DNA of 64,000 bases from Gymnothorax reevesii (taxonomy: Eukaryota > Chordata > Actinopteri > Anguilliformes > Muraenidae). How positions within the stretch are numbered: position 1 is the first letter of the stretch; each line of letters opens with the position of its first letter. The notes under the pieces are model-generated. The model saw only the letters and a list, made by a program, of their open reading frames with translations, was not told the origin of the DNA and searched no databases. A program made the translations under genes and the position numbers. Below, piece by piece: positions 23,577-36,465 of this stretch. Location of the stretch: positions 39,387,430 through 39,451,429 of the forward strand of contig CM056588.1 in the NCBI GenBank assembly GCA_029721435.1, given 5' to 3'.

Positions 23577-24984
23577 AAAACGGAGTTTTGAGTGTATGTG
23601 CACTGCGCACGAGTAAGTCAATGATGGTGCAGGCAAAAGTGTATTCATAAGGTGTGTATAAGGTGTGTAAGTGCGCAGAGTGGGCTGTAGAGGGGGTTTT
23701 CAAATTTGGGCCCGTGGACCCTGTGTGTGCTGGCAGAAATAGTTTTTCTGAATTAGGTTCTCTTCCTGTTTAGTGATTATTTACACACTTTAACCAAATT
23801 GTTTGACATGGCACAGAGAAATATGCCACACTGGACAAAAACTGTGCTTTTATGAAAACATCTGCAGAGTGTATGCACATTTTTATTTGACCAAATTAAA
23901 AGATAATAGTGAATGACTAGGGCCCTAATTACATCACAGAACATGCAACTTCTCTTCATTCATTATCGATAGCCTTGTTTTTAGATCCATCGTTAACTGC
24001 CGAAATGGCTATTTTTTAGTGGCCATGAGTCCACATTTTCAGCAATTAAGAGCCTACAGATCCATGTTCATTTCAATATTTTTTTTTCTTCTGGTAATGC
24101 AAGTCTTTCCAATATATCACAATGCAAAAATGAGTTTTTCCTTTCAGACATGACATGGCTTAACCTTCTGAGTATTTAACACATCTAATAAAGAATAAAC
24201 AAACAGCTTATCAAAGTTCCGGGATCTCAGATGTGTGCGTGTGTGTGTGTGTGCATGATAGATACCAGCATGCACAGAACTGTTGAGAACCACTGGGTAA
24301 GAGTGTTTACGATAAGTGAGCATTTGATTCTGTGAAAAATATCATAATTTCACTTTCAAATTTAGGTGGAGGGTCAACAAGGGCATTGTGACTGGAGGTG
24401 GTGGGCAGGTATTGTGTTTTTTCTTTAATTTCTTTTTTTTTAAACCAGCCCTCCCCACGCCCATAAATTGCACTTATGTTGGTTGTAGTCTTTGTTCTTA
24501 GTGATTGAGAGACAAGACTTCTGTTTTCACAGTCACACACAAGAAAGCCAAAGGTAAAAAAATATATATAAATTTACTCACAGAGTGAGAGAGAATTTAG
24601 GCCCAGCACCCGGTGATCACTTGTTGGTTGATTTTGAATTCATGAAAATGATCTGCAAAATAAAGAAGGGAAAAGATGAAGAGAAACAGTTGTTTATTCA
24701 ACAGGAAGGAGTCTCTGATTACTGCCATGCAATAAAATCAACAAAGGCGAGTCGAAAAACAAGTGATGTCAAAATGACTTTATTCCAGATTTTTATGCAG
24801 CCAACCCTGGAATAATACAAGGCAAGGCAATGCTGTTAAACAGGCTTTTTATATTGCATACATCCACTCCTTTATTCAGGATATGAAAGTGCGGTATTTA
24901 CACGTGACAGAAATGGAGAGGACCAACTGAACACAGACCATCATTCAGAAACAGATGGATGGAGTCAAAAAGCGAGCTTGATGC
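23577..24984. other. Intergenic DNA with a short GT repeat
   Basis: A GT run lies at about 24235-24254. Nothing else is recognised. Confidence 0.5.
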
Positions 24985-25215
24985 ACAGAGAGACAGACAG
25001 TCACAGACTGCGATAGACCACAGACGCAGACGGTGACAGGCAAACTGACGCCCAGACAGAGGCGCAGACGGACAGGCAGGAACAAAGACAGAGAGACAGG
25101 GAAGGACAAACAGACAGAATCAGAAGCACACCAAGAGAGAGACACAGACAAACACGCACAAGCAGGAATAGACAAAAAGACAGACATACTGACAGACAAA
25201 CAGACAGGGGCATTA
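24985..25215. repeat. Degenerate CAGA-rich low-complexity tract
   Basis: ACAG/CAGA words dominate for 230 bp with many substitutions. Open frames on both strands across it (for example 24945-25220 minus, reading SVCLSV-like repeats) are artefacts. Confidence 0.85.
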
Positions 25216-27654
25216 GGCACTTATTCAGTGCAGACAGAGCCTCACACAGCTTGGCTTCAGGTGCCACACAAGCAGAGCATTTAGAAGCAGCTGGAACATC
25301 GAGGCCCCTGTTCTACAACTCCATTTCTGTGTAGTTCCACTGCTCAATTTCTGCATTGCTTTTTGTGTCTGCTTCAAATGCGCCAGTGTTTTGTCGAGCA
25401 CAGCACGAGCACAGCAACATGCGCATGAAATTAATGCTTCATGATTATTAGTTGGAATTATGTCACTTCAGTTCCACGGTAGCTTACGTTATTTTCTATT
25501 ATTTTCCCCATACTTATTATGAGTAGGACAAAAGCTCTTGCTATGTACCTGTTGCTACTTAGACTGAGGAGAAGATGTCATGCTATTAGGTGTTTTTATG
25601 GTAATGCATTTATAACTGGACCAATCACCTGCTGCACTGGTAATGAAACTAATCTATAGTCCAGGCTTGTATTTGTATTGGCTACACCGCTAATGATTTT
25701 AGTTTTTATCCACAACAGACCTATCACAATTACAACAAACCACTTCACAAAAACACACACAGGCTTAGATACAAGTAAGTTCTACAAATATGAGTTTCCG
25801 AATTAAAAACGGGCTCTATAACGCGGTTTCTTGTGATCATTATGAGATAGCAAAGGGAGGTTTTAGACACAGGACAATAGCTGAAGTGCGTACCAAGTTG
25901 CAGGTGTGAGCATTGTGTGCTTGTTAAGATTTTCATATAAGTCTGTTCCTTCAGTAGTATAGATTATTTATTCAATTTATATAGCACTCTTAAAAATATA
26001 ACAGATTTATTAGATTAAAGCAAGAGAAAAATGGGGTATGATTTGAAAAATATTGGCATTAGGGCAATAAACACAAGAAAATCACATACAAGGTATTAAA
26101 TACTAGAGTGAAGAAAGTATTTAACTACTGAAAGATATTGCAAATAAGAGCATATTTTATGGACAGTGCTGATCTGGAAGAATAGAGTAAGCTGTCCCAG
26201 AATAGTGTGTGTAATGGATCTTTCTTTGCGTGTTTTCATCAAGAAAACACGTGCAATTGCACTTAGGAGTGCAAGAACACACTCAAAGCTGAAAAATAAG
26301 CCTTGCGCAAGAGGATCTGCAGCTAATATGTATTCACTCGCTTCTGTGTACAGTGTGGCAAACTGCATTAGTTAACATGGGTACTAAATCAATGCACAAC
26401 GAAAGAGGTCCAGCTCTGGTTCAACTCTGCGTATAATGTACTAAGGGCTTGATAGAGAAGACAGACAGACAGACAAACAGGCTGTTAGCCATGTTTACAC
26501 ACAGGGGAAGGGATGTTCACAGGCTCCAGCCATCAACAGCTGAGATAAAACAGGACGGAGTATCAGAGACTGAGTTATTCAGGCCCTCCTTTGGGACGCA
26601 AACCGAGACAGTGTTTAGAGCCCACTTCAGCAGAACCTCATCAATCTGTCCCGGACCCTTTGAGTTCTGCTCTTCAGCGGCTTTCATAAGAGGAGCCGTT
26701 TCACACACAGTCATTTCTCTCTGTTTAAGTACAAAGTGCAGCCCACTATTACAGGACATGAGCCCCGAACATACAGACAGTCATTTATCTCCGTTTAACA
26801 GCAAAACTACAGCCCTGTTCTTCATAAATACCCCCACACCACACAATCATCTCTACCGCTGTAAATCAATGTCAGAGTGGGAAATGTAACATTTTCAAAT
26901 ATGATAATTCTGCACCAAGGCTAAAATCAAGGAACATTTAAAACAGAATTGGGGTAAGATAGAATAATAACATTTCAGCTCTATAGAAACAGAGTGGGTT
27001 GTAAAGTGGTTGGCATCAGCCTGTGTTAACCATGAAGTGCAAGAAAATTTTCAACAAAACTTTTACCAAAGACACCCCCCTAAGTGACTTTTCAGTCACT
27101 GCCCTGTGACCATATTTTCAGTGAACTCTAGTGAATAGAACAGCAAAAAAAACAAGGGAATTATTCAAGTCCTACTTTGTGATTTCAGGGACATTGTCAG
27201 GGATTCAAAGGCTTTTTTGCCCGTAATTTCTTACACTAACCTATCCCCCCGCCCCACTCAGTTCCCAAAGACAGCCCACTAACACAGACAGAGGAAAGAG
27301 GGTGACACCATTTTTCTTCAGTTTACATAAATATTTAATCACTGGGAATTAAATTATAAAAGAATAAATCAGTAAATAAATTGATGAGTGGAAGAGAAAA
27401 GAGGCATTGGGCAGGAGACGCACAAAGCTAATCTCACACGTTATTATACACTTTGACAGGAGCTGCGGCCTCATTAGAAACTGATTTATTCCATTAGCCT
27501 GTTTCCACTCTGCCAGTTAAACAGGGACACAGGTTTCCCAGGTCACCGCTGAACGAGACTGTGCCATTCAGGGGAGAACTGGGTCTGTGGAGAGTGACTT
27601 ACACCGCTAACACCACCCGGTTAAAGAGTTACGGGGATGTGTGAGAGAAAGAGG
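25216..27654. other. Intergenic DNA, nothing recognised
   Basis: No gene or mobile element is recognised. The 146-codon frame at 26449-26889 has no family signature and begins within an ACAG repeat. Confidence 0.45.
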
Positions 27655-27797
27655 AGGCAGAGAGAGAGAGAGAGAGACAGACAGAGAGAGAGAGACTGGA
27701 GGAGGAGAGGAGAATCGCTGATCACAATGAGAGCCGGAGGGACAATAAGAGCCATTGGAATTCAGCATCTGAGAGTGAACTCTCCGATCAGAGTGAA

Positions 27798-27838
<41 letters not shown>

Positions 27839-28110
27839 CACACCGGCCTCACAACCAGACACTACAGACATACAGACACACACAAACACTCACACATATA
27901 CACACCACAGACTTTCATACACTCTACAGATACACACACATACTACAGATACACGCACTACAGACGCACACACGCTACAGATGCACACACTTTATAGACA
28001 CATACTGTATAGTCAGCACACACATTACAGACACACAAACTACAGACACAAACACACACGCACACACACACAGATATACTATAGACACACACACCCACAG
28101 GCAGAACATG
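27655..28110. repeat. Compound GA, CA-TA and CTACAGA-type repeats
   Basis: A GA run (27655-27696) is followed, after 100 bp, by a CA run (27799-27819) joined to a TA run (27820-27837). Next comes 260 bp of degenerate CTACAGAYRCACAC-like units. The 168-codon plus-strand frame across it is repeat translation. Confidence 0.9.
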
Positions 28111-28184
28111 CACTGTATATACAGATGCAATCTGCATGGTTAAAAGTCAGTGTGAAATGCCCTTAGTCTGTGCTGATTCCTGCG

Positions 28185-28340
28185 GAGACCGAATCAAAGA
28201 GAGCGATTTTAATTAGGGCGACAGAAATAAGCAGGGCCGCGACTGCCATTTTAACCTGACGGAGAACAATTATAATAATAAACACATCGCACAGAAACTG
28301 TGCGGAGTTTAATTCCTGCCTCATTCAAACTAATTACTAC
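28185..28340. other. Candidate regulatory element
   Basis: GCGATTTTAATTAGGGCGAC, AACAATTATAATAATAAAC and CAAACTAATTACTAC lie in a unique stretch with homeodomain-like cores. Conservation untested. Confidence 0.25.
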
Positions 28341-29990
28341 AATCATGGATGCTAACGACAGACAGAGTGACCACACATTCACAACAACAAAACAGACAAA
28401 ATAGTACAATAATTATAAAACAATAGAGCCTCAGAGCCCATTGCATTGCAGTGATAGTAACGGTGCGACAGGGGATTAAATATGCGCACACAATAAAGCA
28501 GAAACGTCAGACCGTGTTTAAAAAGCTACTCCTCAGCTCTAATAGCCACTCGTAGTTCCATTAAAGAGATTTCCGATCAATTCTGCACTCACTTTATTAG
28601 TTTTCCAACTGTTATATTACGAAATAATTGCACCCACAACTACTGCTGTGGCCTTTCAAAATGCAATATTTAATGGATTCATTTAGTTTCTGTATTTAAT
28701 TTGACTGGTGCGCAGGAAGACCTGCAATTCCAGGCACAGTCTCCAGGGGCAGCATCGAGCTGGCAGGCACAAGGAATATAATTCGCTAGACAGGTCCAGC
28801 TAACGGGGCGCACGTACATCCGTTCATATATAATACAATCACAAAGGCACATGCGCACGCGCGCTCACACACACACATGCTCACAGCATCACCTTCATCC
28901 CTCCCGCTACCCCTAAAGAATGCTCACAAGCTCCACCCATTTCCTGTTGACTGACAGGGAAGAGTCGCTTAAATAGGAGGGCGGGGAGTATTTTGCAATT
29001 TTGCACCAGAGGCCTGTTTGCACCACAAGCTCCAGAGGCGGAGCCTATATATTCTTGGCTGAAGCTCAACCTACTGCGAAAATAATTAAGACTTTTTGCA
29101 CGTCCTATTACAGACAAATGCCACAGTGCTAAACCACACGTAAGGTTAAAAATCCCGGCCCATATACTGCTGCAGTCCCTTCAGCTCTCAAACCTGCTGA
29201 ATTTAACTCATTACCAACATTACCAATCTTGGACACATTTTACTAGTGTCTTTACACACAATCTTTGGTCAAATTAAAGAGGTTGAACCTCTCAAATAGT
29301 CTCAAATCGCGTTTGGAGAGGGGTATGTAGTCGGAAGTTCGAAAAGAAGACATTTACTTCAGGGGACAGAGACAAAAATTTTGGGATTGATTAACAGTCC
29401 AACTTTTTGATTGATAAAAAATCTGAATTAAAATCAGGCTAATTCACTATTACCAATTCACTCAGTCACCAGGGATCTAAATGAAGACTTATTGGACAGA
29501 CAGGTCAAAGGGAACCGAACCACACGTGTACCACATCTGCAGAAGCTCGTACTGATGTGAATCTCAGAGATATAACTGTCCAAAAACAAATGCAATGAGT
29601 GTGCTCAGCTATAATGACTGTAAATGTTGGTCACCACTTGTTTAAAAAATATATCTTGATGTGTGACTGCTCCTGTAGGCGTGAAAAGCATGAAAGTTGT
29701 CAAGCGAGGAACCCCTGAAACAAACAGGGGTCCTGGATGGAAAGTCAGCGGATCCTTTTGGAACCTTTTTTTCCCTGAGAATGCACTGTATGTTGGGAGA
29801 GAACGGCGCTATCGTCACGGTGACCAGTTCGCTTGATGAACTCTACACTGCCACGTGGCCGGATGCTAAGGCAGGAGAATCGTTGCCATGGCGAAGCCCA
29901 GCCACCCCAGAGAACAGGCATCGGTCAGACCAAACATTCTCACCCCCCCAAAATCAACAAAACACTGTACAGGGACTAGGTCAAGGGAGA
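28341..29990. other. Intergenic DNA, nothing recognised
   Basis: No recognisable gene, repeat family or tandem array apart from a tiny CA run near 28866-28876. Confidence 0.45.
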
Positions 29991-30000
29991 GGGGGAGGGT

Positions 30001-30031
<31 letters not shown>

Positions 30032-30253
30032 AAGTTGGAGAGAGAGAGTAAGAAAGCGATAAGGAGAAAGAATAAGTGCAGGGGAGAGAAAGGGAGGGAG
30101 AGAGTGATTGAGAAAAAGTTAGAGAAAGATTGAGAAAGAGTAAGAAAGAGATCAGAGGGGAAGACAAAGCCTATAGGGGAGAAAGAGGAAGGGAAAAGAG
30201 AGAGAGGGAGGGAGGGAGAGGGCGAAAGAGGGAGATAAAAAGGGAGACAGAAT

Positions 30254-30303
<50 letters not shown>
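29990..30303. repeat. Polypurine tract with two GA microsatellites
   Basis: Over about 310 bp the plus strand is almost entirely A and G. It includes GA runs at about 30006-30031 and about 30254-30302 separated by degenerate AGAAAG/GGGAG text. Such tracts can form triplex DNA, and they create false Arg/Glu-rich open frames (29888-30366). Confidence 0.92.
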
Positions 30304-30309
<6 letters not shown>

Positions 30310-32150
30310 CTGGCAGACCAGAGCACTACGCAGACTGAATTATTAACCACACAGATAACGCCATGACAGAGCTAATAGACCCTCTGTGACCTCAGTGAGA
30401 GTGGAGTCACCTGGCTGTGTAAACGAGAGGAGCCGGCCTACGCAGTGAGAGCCTGCCAGACACACACACACACACACACACTCACAGTTCTCCGTTCTCC
30501 GCCGTACTCATTCCCACTACCGCCCGACAGAGCGCTGCACAGAGGGCTCCAGGCCACACAAACAGACTTTATTTCAGGGAGGAAAAAAAATGGGCCTTGT
30601 CATTGAGTTATTATGTGTTGGGATCCAGCCAATCAGGCACAGCTGTTCCAGGACTCCATATGCCCGTCAGAAAACCCCGCCCAACCCCCGCACTGACATC
30701 ATACCTGTCTATCTACAGGACCGGCAGCTGGGATTAAACAGCGCCTCTGCTTGCAGGTGAAACGAGATTAAAACAATGTCTGTCAGTCACAGGTAGAGGT
30801 CTGTGTTAGTGAGTCAAATCAAGACCAGTATTCTGTCCTGTCATTTCTGTACCTCTCAGATACTGATTTCAATGTTATCGCGTCAGCGCTTTGGTATCAT
30901 CAAAAACTGAGACATTATCAGGGAATCGACACCCAGATTTGAAACTTTTTTCAGCATGCGTGAAAACCACACCACATCTACAGAATCATAAATGGCAAAT
31001 GTTTTATTTAGATGCAACTGTGCACAAAAATGTCATGAAGGACTCTGTAATACTCTTGTCACGGTATGTTGACAGAGTTTTACATTCCATTTGCTTTAAT
31101 GAGCAAACTAAATTCAATTTTATGGAGAAAAATCATCACATACACTGCCATAAACACTTGCTCTGCATAGCTCACGACAAGCTTTGGCTTAGCCTGATTC
31201 AATTCTGCTCTCATTCTAAAGCTGCAACAGTCCTTAGTTATGAGCAGCTGTCATACCAAGTATCTTTGTTGGATGGCTAGTGGTTGCTGTCCTTTTTTTT
31301 TTTTTTTTTACAGTTGTTGTCTATTGTATTTGGCATCTGCTGACATAATTTTTGACACAGTTCCCCGAGCAAACTTTAATCATTGTGGCATCTGTGTGAC
31401 CACTACACACCTACAATTCGGCCACCAACTGCTTAGCCTTAGAGGAGCTCAGTTAGCATGATGTTTGTACCCTAAAGATGTTCCGAGGCAAACTACTGCA
31501 GGTTCGACTTCTTTCAAGCAAACACATGCTGCTTATCTGGCTGTGAAGAAACTTCAAAGTTAATCCAATTTTTCTGAGGTGCTTCCGATATTTTGTCCAC
31601 CACCGTACGTGTTCATTAAAGGGGGCTCACTCTCCTCCACCTCCAAATTTTGTGTTACAAGACTTTAGCATCGTTGTTTTCTGGGTGGTGATCATCTGAG
31701 AGAGGGGCTTTGGATAAATCAGGCCATACAGGGACACTGCAGAGAGGAACGGACTGACTATCAGACTGGTCAGGTCCCTGTAAAGCAGCCCTTGTGAGTT
31801 TATTTCCCCAGATAAACACACTCGGTCGGTCACAGCAGCAGCCTGTCTGATGCTAACAGCAGTAGCTCCTGTCAGACCGGACCCCAGCGCTCGCTCGCCC
31901 CCCCCCCCCAGGTAATGCGCTCATATTCTCCACCTCCCTCCGTCTCTTCAGACGGACACTTTAGTTCCCAAAATCCCATTTACTGCACACTGCTTCCACA
32001 GTCCGCCGCGGGAGAGGAGGGACACAATGAGGAGTCGCCGTGGCGACTGCACTGAAATGGACTAGTCACACGGGGTCAGGGGGAAACACAAACGCAAGCT
32101 TTTAACACCTGCAGGAGGCAAGCATCTTTTCACAGATACACTATGGACTC
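30304..32150. other. Intergenic DNA with CA and T runs
   Basis: A CA run lies at 30463-30481 and a T run at about 31292-31309. The 129-codon frame at 30891-31280 has no recognised signature. A C run sits at 31899-31909. Confidence 0.45.
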
Positions 32151-32735
32151 AAACACACGATAACACACACTTACTATAACAGCACACACACATCATGAAA
32201 GACATACATGGTAACAGGCACACACATCGTATCACACACATGCTATAACGTGCACAAATTATAATACAAACACAAAATAACACACAAAACATAACATAAA
32301 TCATAACAAACAAAAACTAACATGACAACCCACACACACAAAAGTCATATCACATTATAATACACAGACATTAGAATACCAAAAAACATAACACACATAT
32401 TCTGACACACTATAACCCACACACAAAACAAAAAAAAAAAATCATAACAAGCATGTACAAGCATATCATTACACACACACACCATAACACACACAAAGAC
32501 TCAATAACACACACACATACAGGCACCTGCACATATGTACGCAAACCTTTGAAAACACACACATACATGAACACATATATGCAGACACACACAAATATAT
32601 AAAGACAATTACACACCCAACTTACACCTCCTCTCACAAACTTTCTCTCACACACAAGCACAAAATCAGCTAAACAATAAAGTGCACTAAGAACTAGGAG
32701 TGCCATCACACACAGTATTACACACAACTCAGAGA
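32150..32735. repeat. Degenerate CACACA/ATAACA low-complexity tract
   Basis: Almost 600 bp is dominated by CACAC and ATAACAC words, with no fixed period that I can define. It leads directly into the 61-bp array. Confidence 0.8.
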
Positions 32736-32737
32736 AC

Positions 32738-33052
32738 AAACACTCCTCAAGCATAGTGACACACAATCACACACACGTCTACACACACCTGACATCATAC
32801 ACACTCCGCAAGCATAGAGACATCACATCACACACACTTCTACACACACCTGACAGCATACACACTCCGCAAGCATAGAGACACTCCATCACACACACTT
32901 CTACACACACCTGACAGCACACACACTCCGCAAGCATAGAGACACTCCATCACACACACTTCTACACACACCTGACAGCACACACACTCCGCAAGCATAG
33001 AGACACTCCATCACACACACTTCTACACACACCTGACCGCACACACACTCCA
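32738..33052. repeat. Tandem array, 61-bp unit, about five copies
   Basis: The word TCTACACACACCTGAC recurs at 32778, 32839, 32900, 32961 and 33022, an exact 61-bp period. Each unit also contains ACTCCGCAAGCATAGAGAC. A diverged partial unit (CCTCAAGCATAGTGAC) precedes the first. Minus-strand frames across it are artefacts. Confidence 0.95.
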
Positions 33053-33834
33053 CAGAGAGCAAACAGCAGAAACTCGGCAGAGGGAAACTCAAGTCTTCAC
33101 AGTTACCAATGCAAATTACTTCAGTCAAAAATTCATTGTTTCCCAATCATCAGTATTTGTTGCAATTTTTTTTGGCAATTTATATGCCACTAAAACAACC
33201 TCAACGGACAAATGTTTAAATCAGCCAACCAATTTCTGCACTTAATGCCGGATCCACGCGAGAGCATTTAAATGCTAATTTTCCCAAACGCACAAAGCCA
33301 GTCGCAACTTCTGTCAACATAATCAACCTGCGATTGTTTCCGGGCTCCAAACTCACAGTGGATAGAGAGTGAGTCGGGTGCATCTGTATTCAAATGACTT
33401 CGCTATTTAAAGCTAGCGGTGTGTGGATATATTCCCACAGTTCAGAGCCGCAAGTCAATCACATGCTAAATTAAACCAGAATACAACCAATTGATCCATA
33501 AATGATCAGGTTACAAGCAGGCGCACTGGCCCTAGCAAATTGCTTGTGTTGTTCTCGTTCAAACATTAGCGATAAAAATGCCCCACCGCCCATCCCACCA
33601 TTCCAGTTCACATTTCACCAATCATATCCACAAATGAATTGCAATGTTCACAATAAACGCCCTGCGTTAAGGGAGAGGGGAAAATGTATATAAATTTCAG
33701 ACGGGAATCACACAGAGATATCATCGGTGACAGGTCAACGGCACGGAGAGAAAACACTCGGCGGAATCTCCCTCGCAAACTACCAGGGGAAAAGTTTGAC
33801 ATATTTGCAGAATCAAGAGGGAAGGAGAGAATGA
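33053..33834. other. Intergenic DNA, nothing recognised
   Basis: Unique-looking sequence without gene, repeat or transposon signature. Confidence 0.45.
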
Positions 33835-33851
33835 CAGAAAGAGAGGAAAAC

Positions 33852-33882
<31 letters not shown>

Positions 33883-33925
33883 CAGAAAAGTAATAAGAGA
33901 GATGGTAAAAGAGAAAGGGAGACTA
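33835..33925. repeat. GA-rich microsatellite
   Basis: AGAGAG/ACAGAGAG repeats with the purest part at about 33861-33882. Confidence 0.88.
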
Positions 33926-34386
33926 AAAGAGATTGTGCGCTCCGCAGAGGCCGATACAGTGTAAATCTGTCACGACTGACAGCTGTTCCGTGTTCCTGAC
34001 CCCCGACAACTGCTTTTGCCATCAGAGTAATTAACATTCTAACCCAGCCTGTCTTTTATCAATACAACCGGCCGAGTCTTTTCACCAGTCACGTGACAGC
34101 CCCGCACTTTATTTACAGTCAGTCCGATTCTTAGTTCACATTATAAACCTCGGCTGCTTTGTTTATTTACAAATGGCGGGGTTATTATTTTTCAAAGTCA
34201 CGGGGCATTAAAACGATTGACAAGTTCATAAATGCAAATGGATCCGAGTGGAAGGTGCTGGGGGGGGCGGTTTGGGGTTGGCGGAGAATGATCGCTTCGC
34301 TAATATTTCCGAGTTCTTAATCTTCTAGAGAGGGAAATGATTTAGAGGGGGGACACAAATCTGTAGTGACATGCCTGAGATATCTC

Positions 34387-34393
34387 CCTCTTT

Positions 34394-34444
<51 letters not shown>

Positions 34445-34446
34445 CC
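34387..34446. repeat. CT microsatellite
   Basis: A CT run of about 18-20 copies (34405-34441) flanked by CTCC-rich sequence. The surrounding frames read SLSLSL or REREREREG and are not genes. Confidence 0.95.
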
Positions 34447-34927
34447 CTCCTTTCCCTGACAAGGCCTCCACACCTGCTCGGTGGATGGAGGGGTGGCATG
34501 AGGGTGGGGGCAGAAAATTCTGCTTCCATTTTTTAAACCAAATCCCACCTTTTCCCTCTACCGAAGGGAAGCGTTTGAGTCAGTAATCGCGGCAATAATT
34601 GCATTTAACGCCCCTCTCTGGATAAAGAAAGGATTCTCTGAATTGGAGGAGGTCAAATTACTTCTCCAGTCAGGCAATAAATAAGAGGGACATGGTAAGA
34701 GCTTCCCACCAGCATATTTCACCGTGGAACTCAATTAGCAGAGAAACAAGGGATGCTTCAATTCTTCACTGCCCGGTGCATGTGGACTTCCATGAAAGCG
34801 CTGTGCTGCGTAGAGAGACATGCAGTTTACCTAAGAGATCTTCCTCACTACTGTACAGGCACAACTTTAAAAACATGCCAACGAAGAGCGACAAAGAAAC
34901 AGCAAAGTGGAGATATCCTCTGAGAGT

Positions 34928-35040
34928 GTCAGAGTGGAATGAGGTTTTGGGAATGTCAGAGCGGAATGAGGCTTTGTGACGGTCAGAACAGAGGCTTTGG
35001 GAATGTCAGAGCAGACTAAGGCTTTGGGAATGTCAAGTCT
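34928..35040. repeat. Tandem repeat, 27-bp unit, about four copies
   Basis: Units starting GTCAGAG begin at 34928, 34955, 34982, 35005 and 35032 (last partial). The spacing is 27, 27, 23 and 27 bp. The consensus is GTCAGAGCGGAATGAGGC followed by TTTGGGAAT. Confidence 0.92.
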
Positions 35041-36036
35041 CAACTTAGGAAACTTTTGAGTGGAAGGAATTGTTAGGAACTACAATCCAATGGGGCTCTG
35101 TTCATTACACATCCACAGAAAAGCTGCAAAACTGGATGACTGAGCCAATTGGTTGAGTGGTTTAGCGGGGGCCCACAGCACTGCGTTGGGCGTAATGGGA
35201 TTTGGGTTTTTTTTTTTTGGGAAACAAAGCCAGCCTCCATTTTATTTTGATTCCCACCCCTTCCTCTCCATCTCCACAGATGTGAAGTCATCAACGAAGA
35301 AACAGCATCACCATTGAAGGCTGAAGTCATGGGGAAAATGCCCTGCTTGTGTCAACTCAAGTCTACAGTCTGTCCCCAAACTTTCCATTCAGCAGAAAGA
35401 GCCCAGTCCATTGTGTATTCAACAAGAACAGGAAACCACCTACTCACACATAAATGTACACACACATACATATGGACGCACGCATCAGAACTTGGTGCTC
35501 AAGTAATTCACCAGCAATGTAAGCTGCCATTGTTCCTCACCCCCACCCCAATGCAATATTCCCACTTGGCCACACTGGCACCTCCATGACATAAACCACT
35601 TTTTATGGATTCTTTTTAGGAAAATAATCAACATTTTCCATTCTACAATCCAGTAATAACAGCTTACATCACAAGGCTGAGCAGAATATTATACACTTTT
35701 CCACATAAGCGCACAGGGGAGGGAGAAAATCATGCGAGGCAGGCCCAATTTTCCCATCATGCCTTGGGAAGTGTACTGTGCCGAAGTTGCAGTGGGGCAG
35801 TTGGGGTGGGGGTGGGGGGGTACTGAGTGGCGGGGTGCGGAGTTAGGTAAACTGAGAGGATGTGGTGGTTCACCTGCGTCCCTCACCCCACCTCCATGTT
35901 CAGCCTCAGCCCCCCCCACAGCCCCAACCGCAGGTCACCTTCCCTCCAGTGACACGATTGTGAGGTCATCATTACCATCAGACAAGTGGGTCAGATCTCC
36001 CAGCTCCCACTAATTCCCTTCAGACAGCGAGACATG
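35041..36036. other. Intergenic DNA with a possible SINE-like fragment
   Basis: The region near 35135-35225 (GAGCCAATTGGTTGAGTGG, then a T run at 35207-35218) is faintly tRNA-SINE-like but lacks a clear B box. Nothing else is recognised. Confidence 0.35.
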
Positions 36037-36222
36037 CAGGGACTGAAATAAGCACAGCCAATAGCCACCAGCTGAATGCTGGCAAAAAAATTCTAATGGC
36101 TGGTAGATTCACTTCTCTCGCCAACCAAAAAAACAAGCCTCATCTGTTGAGAGGCAGACAAAATGAACATTCACTAGTCATTTGACCAGTGGACAAAAAA
36201 GTTAATTTTGCACCCAGGGTAG
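36037..36222 (-). repeat. Dispersed repeat, same family as 59827-60003
   Basis: Read on the minus strand it contains GGGTGCAAAATTAACTTTTT, GTCCACTGGTCAAATGACTA, TGAATGTTCATTTT and CAGCTGGTGGCTATTGG, ending near CAGTCCCTG. The same words in the same order occur on the plus strand at 59827-60003. The class of the family is unknown to me. Confidence 0.72.
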
Positions 36223-36304
36223 ATTTAGCTTCCATTCTTGTTCTGCCATAACCAGACCAGAGAGAAAACACAAATGATCCTCCAGCAAAAATATCTTTGA
36301 CATT

Positions 36305-36465
36305 CACTCTCATATATATACACCTGCACACATGTATACTCTATACTGTGCACCTGTACACATAGTGCATTACATACTGTGCACTTGAACACATAATTTA
36401 TACTCAATATATCTCATTGCATTCTGTGCAACTGCACACATAGTGCATTCTCTATTTATCTCATT
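36305..36465. repeat. Degenerate tandem repeat, roughly 32-bp unit
   Basis: ACTGTGCACCTGTACACATA-like units recur with ATAGTGCATT between them, at irregular spacing. A LINE 3' untranslated region could look like this, but I cannot show it. Confidence 0.5.

Noticed and set aside
26449..26889. 146-codon frame as a gene
   Set aside because: No domain, no splice context, starts in an ACAG repeat.
27637..28143. 168-codon frame
   Set aside because: Crosses GA, CA, TA and CTACAGA repeats; peptide is repeat-derived.
30891..31280. 129-codon frame as a gene
   Set aside because: No family resemblance; AT-rich DNA with chance open frame.
31570..31600. Fish transposon end (GGTGGACAAAATAT on the minus strand)
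   Set aside because: A single short word match with no partner end.
32738..33052. CRISPR-like 61-bp periodicity
   Set aside because: The whole 61-bp unit repeats, with no variable spacers.
34371..34586. Ser-Leu-rich frame, with Arg-Glu-rich frame opposite
   Set aside because: Translation of the CT/GA microsatellite.
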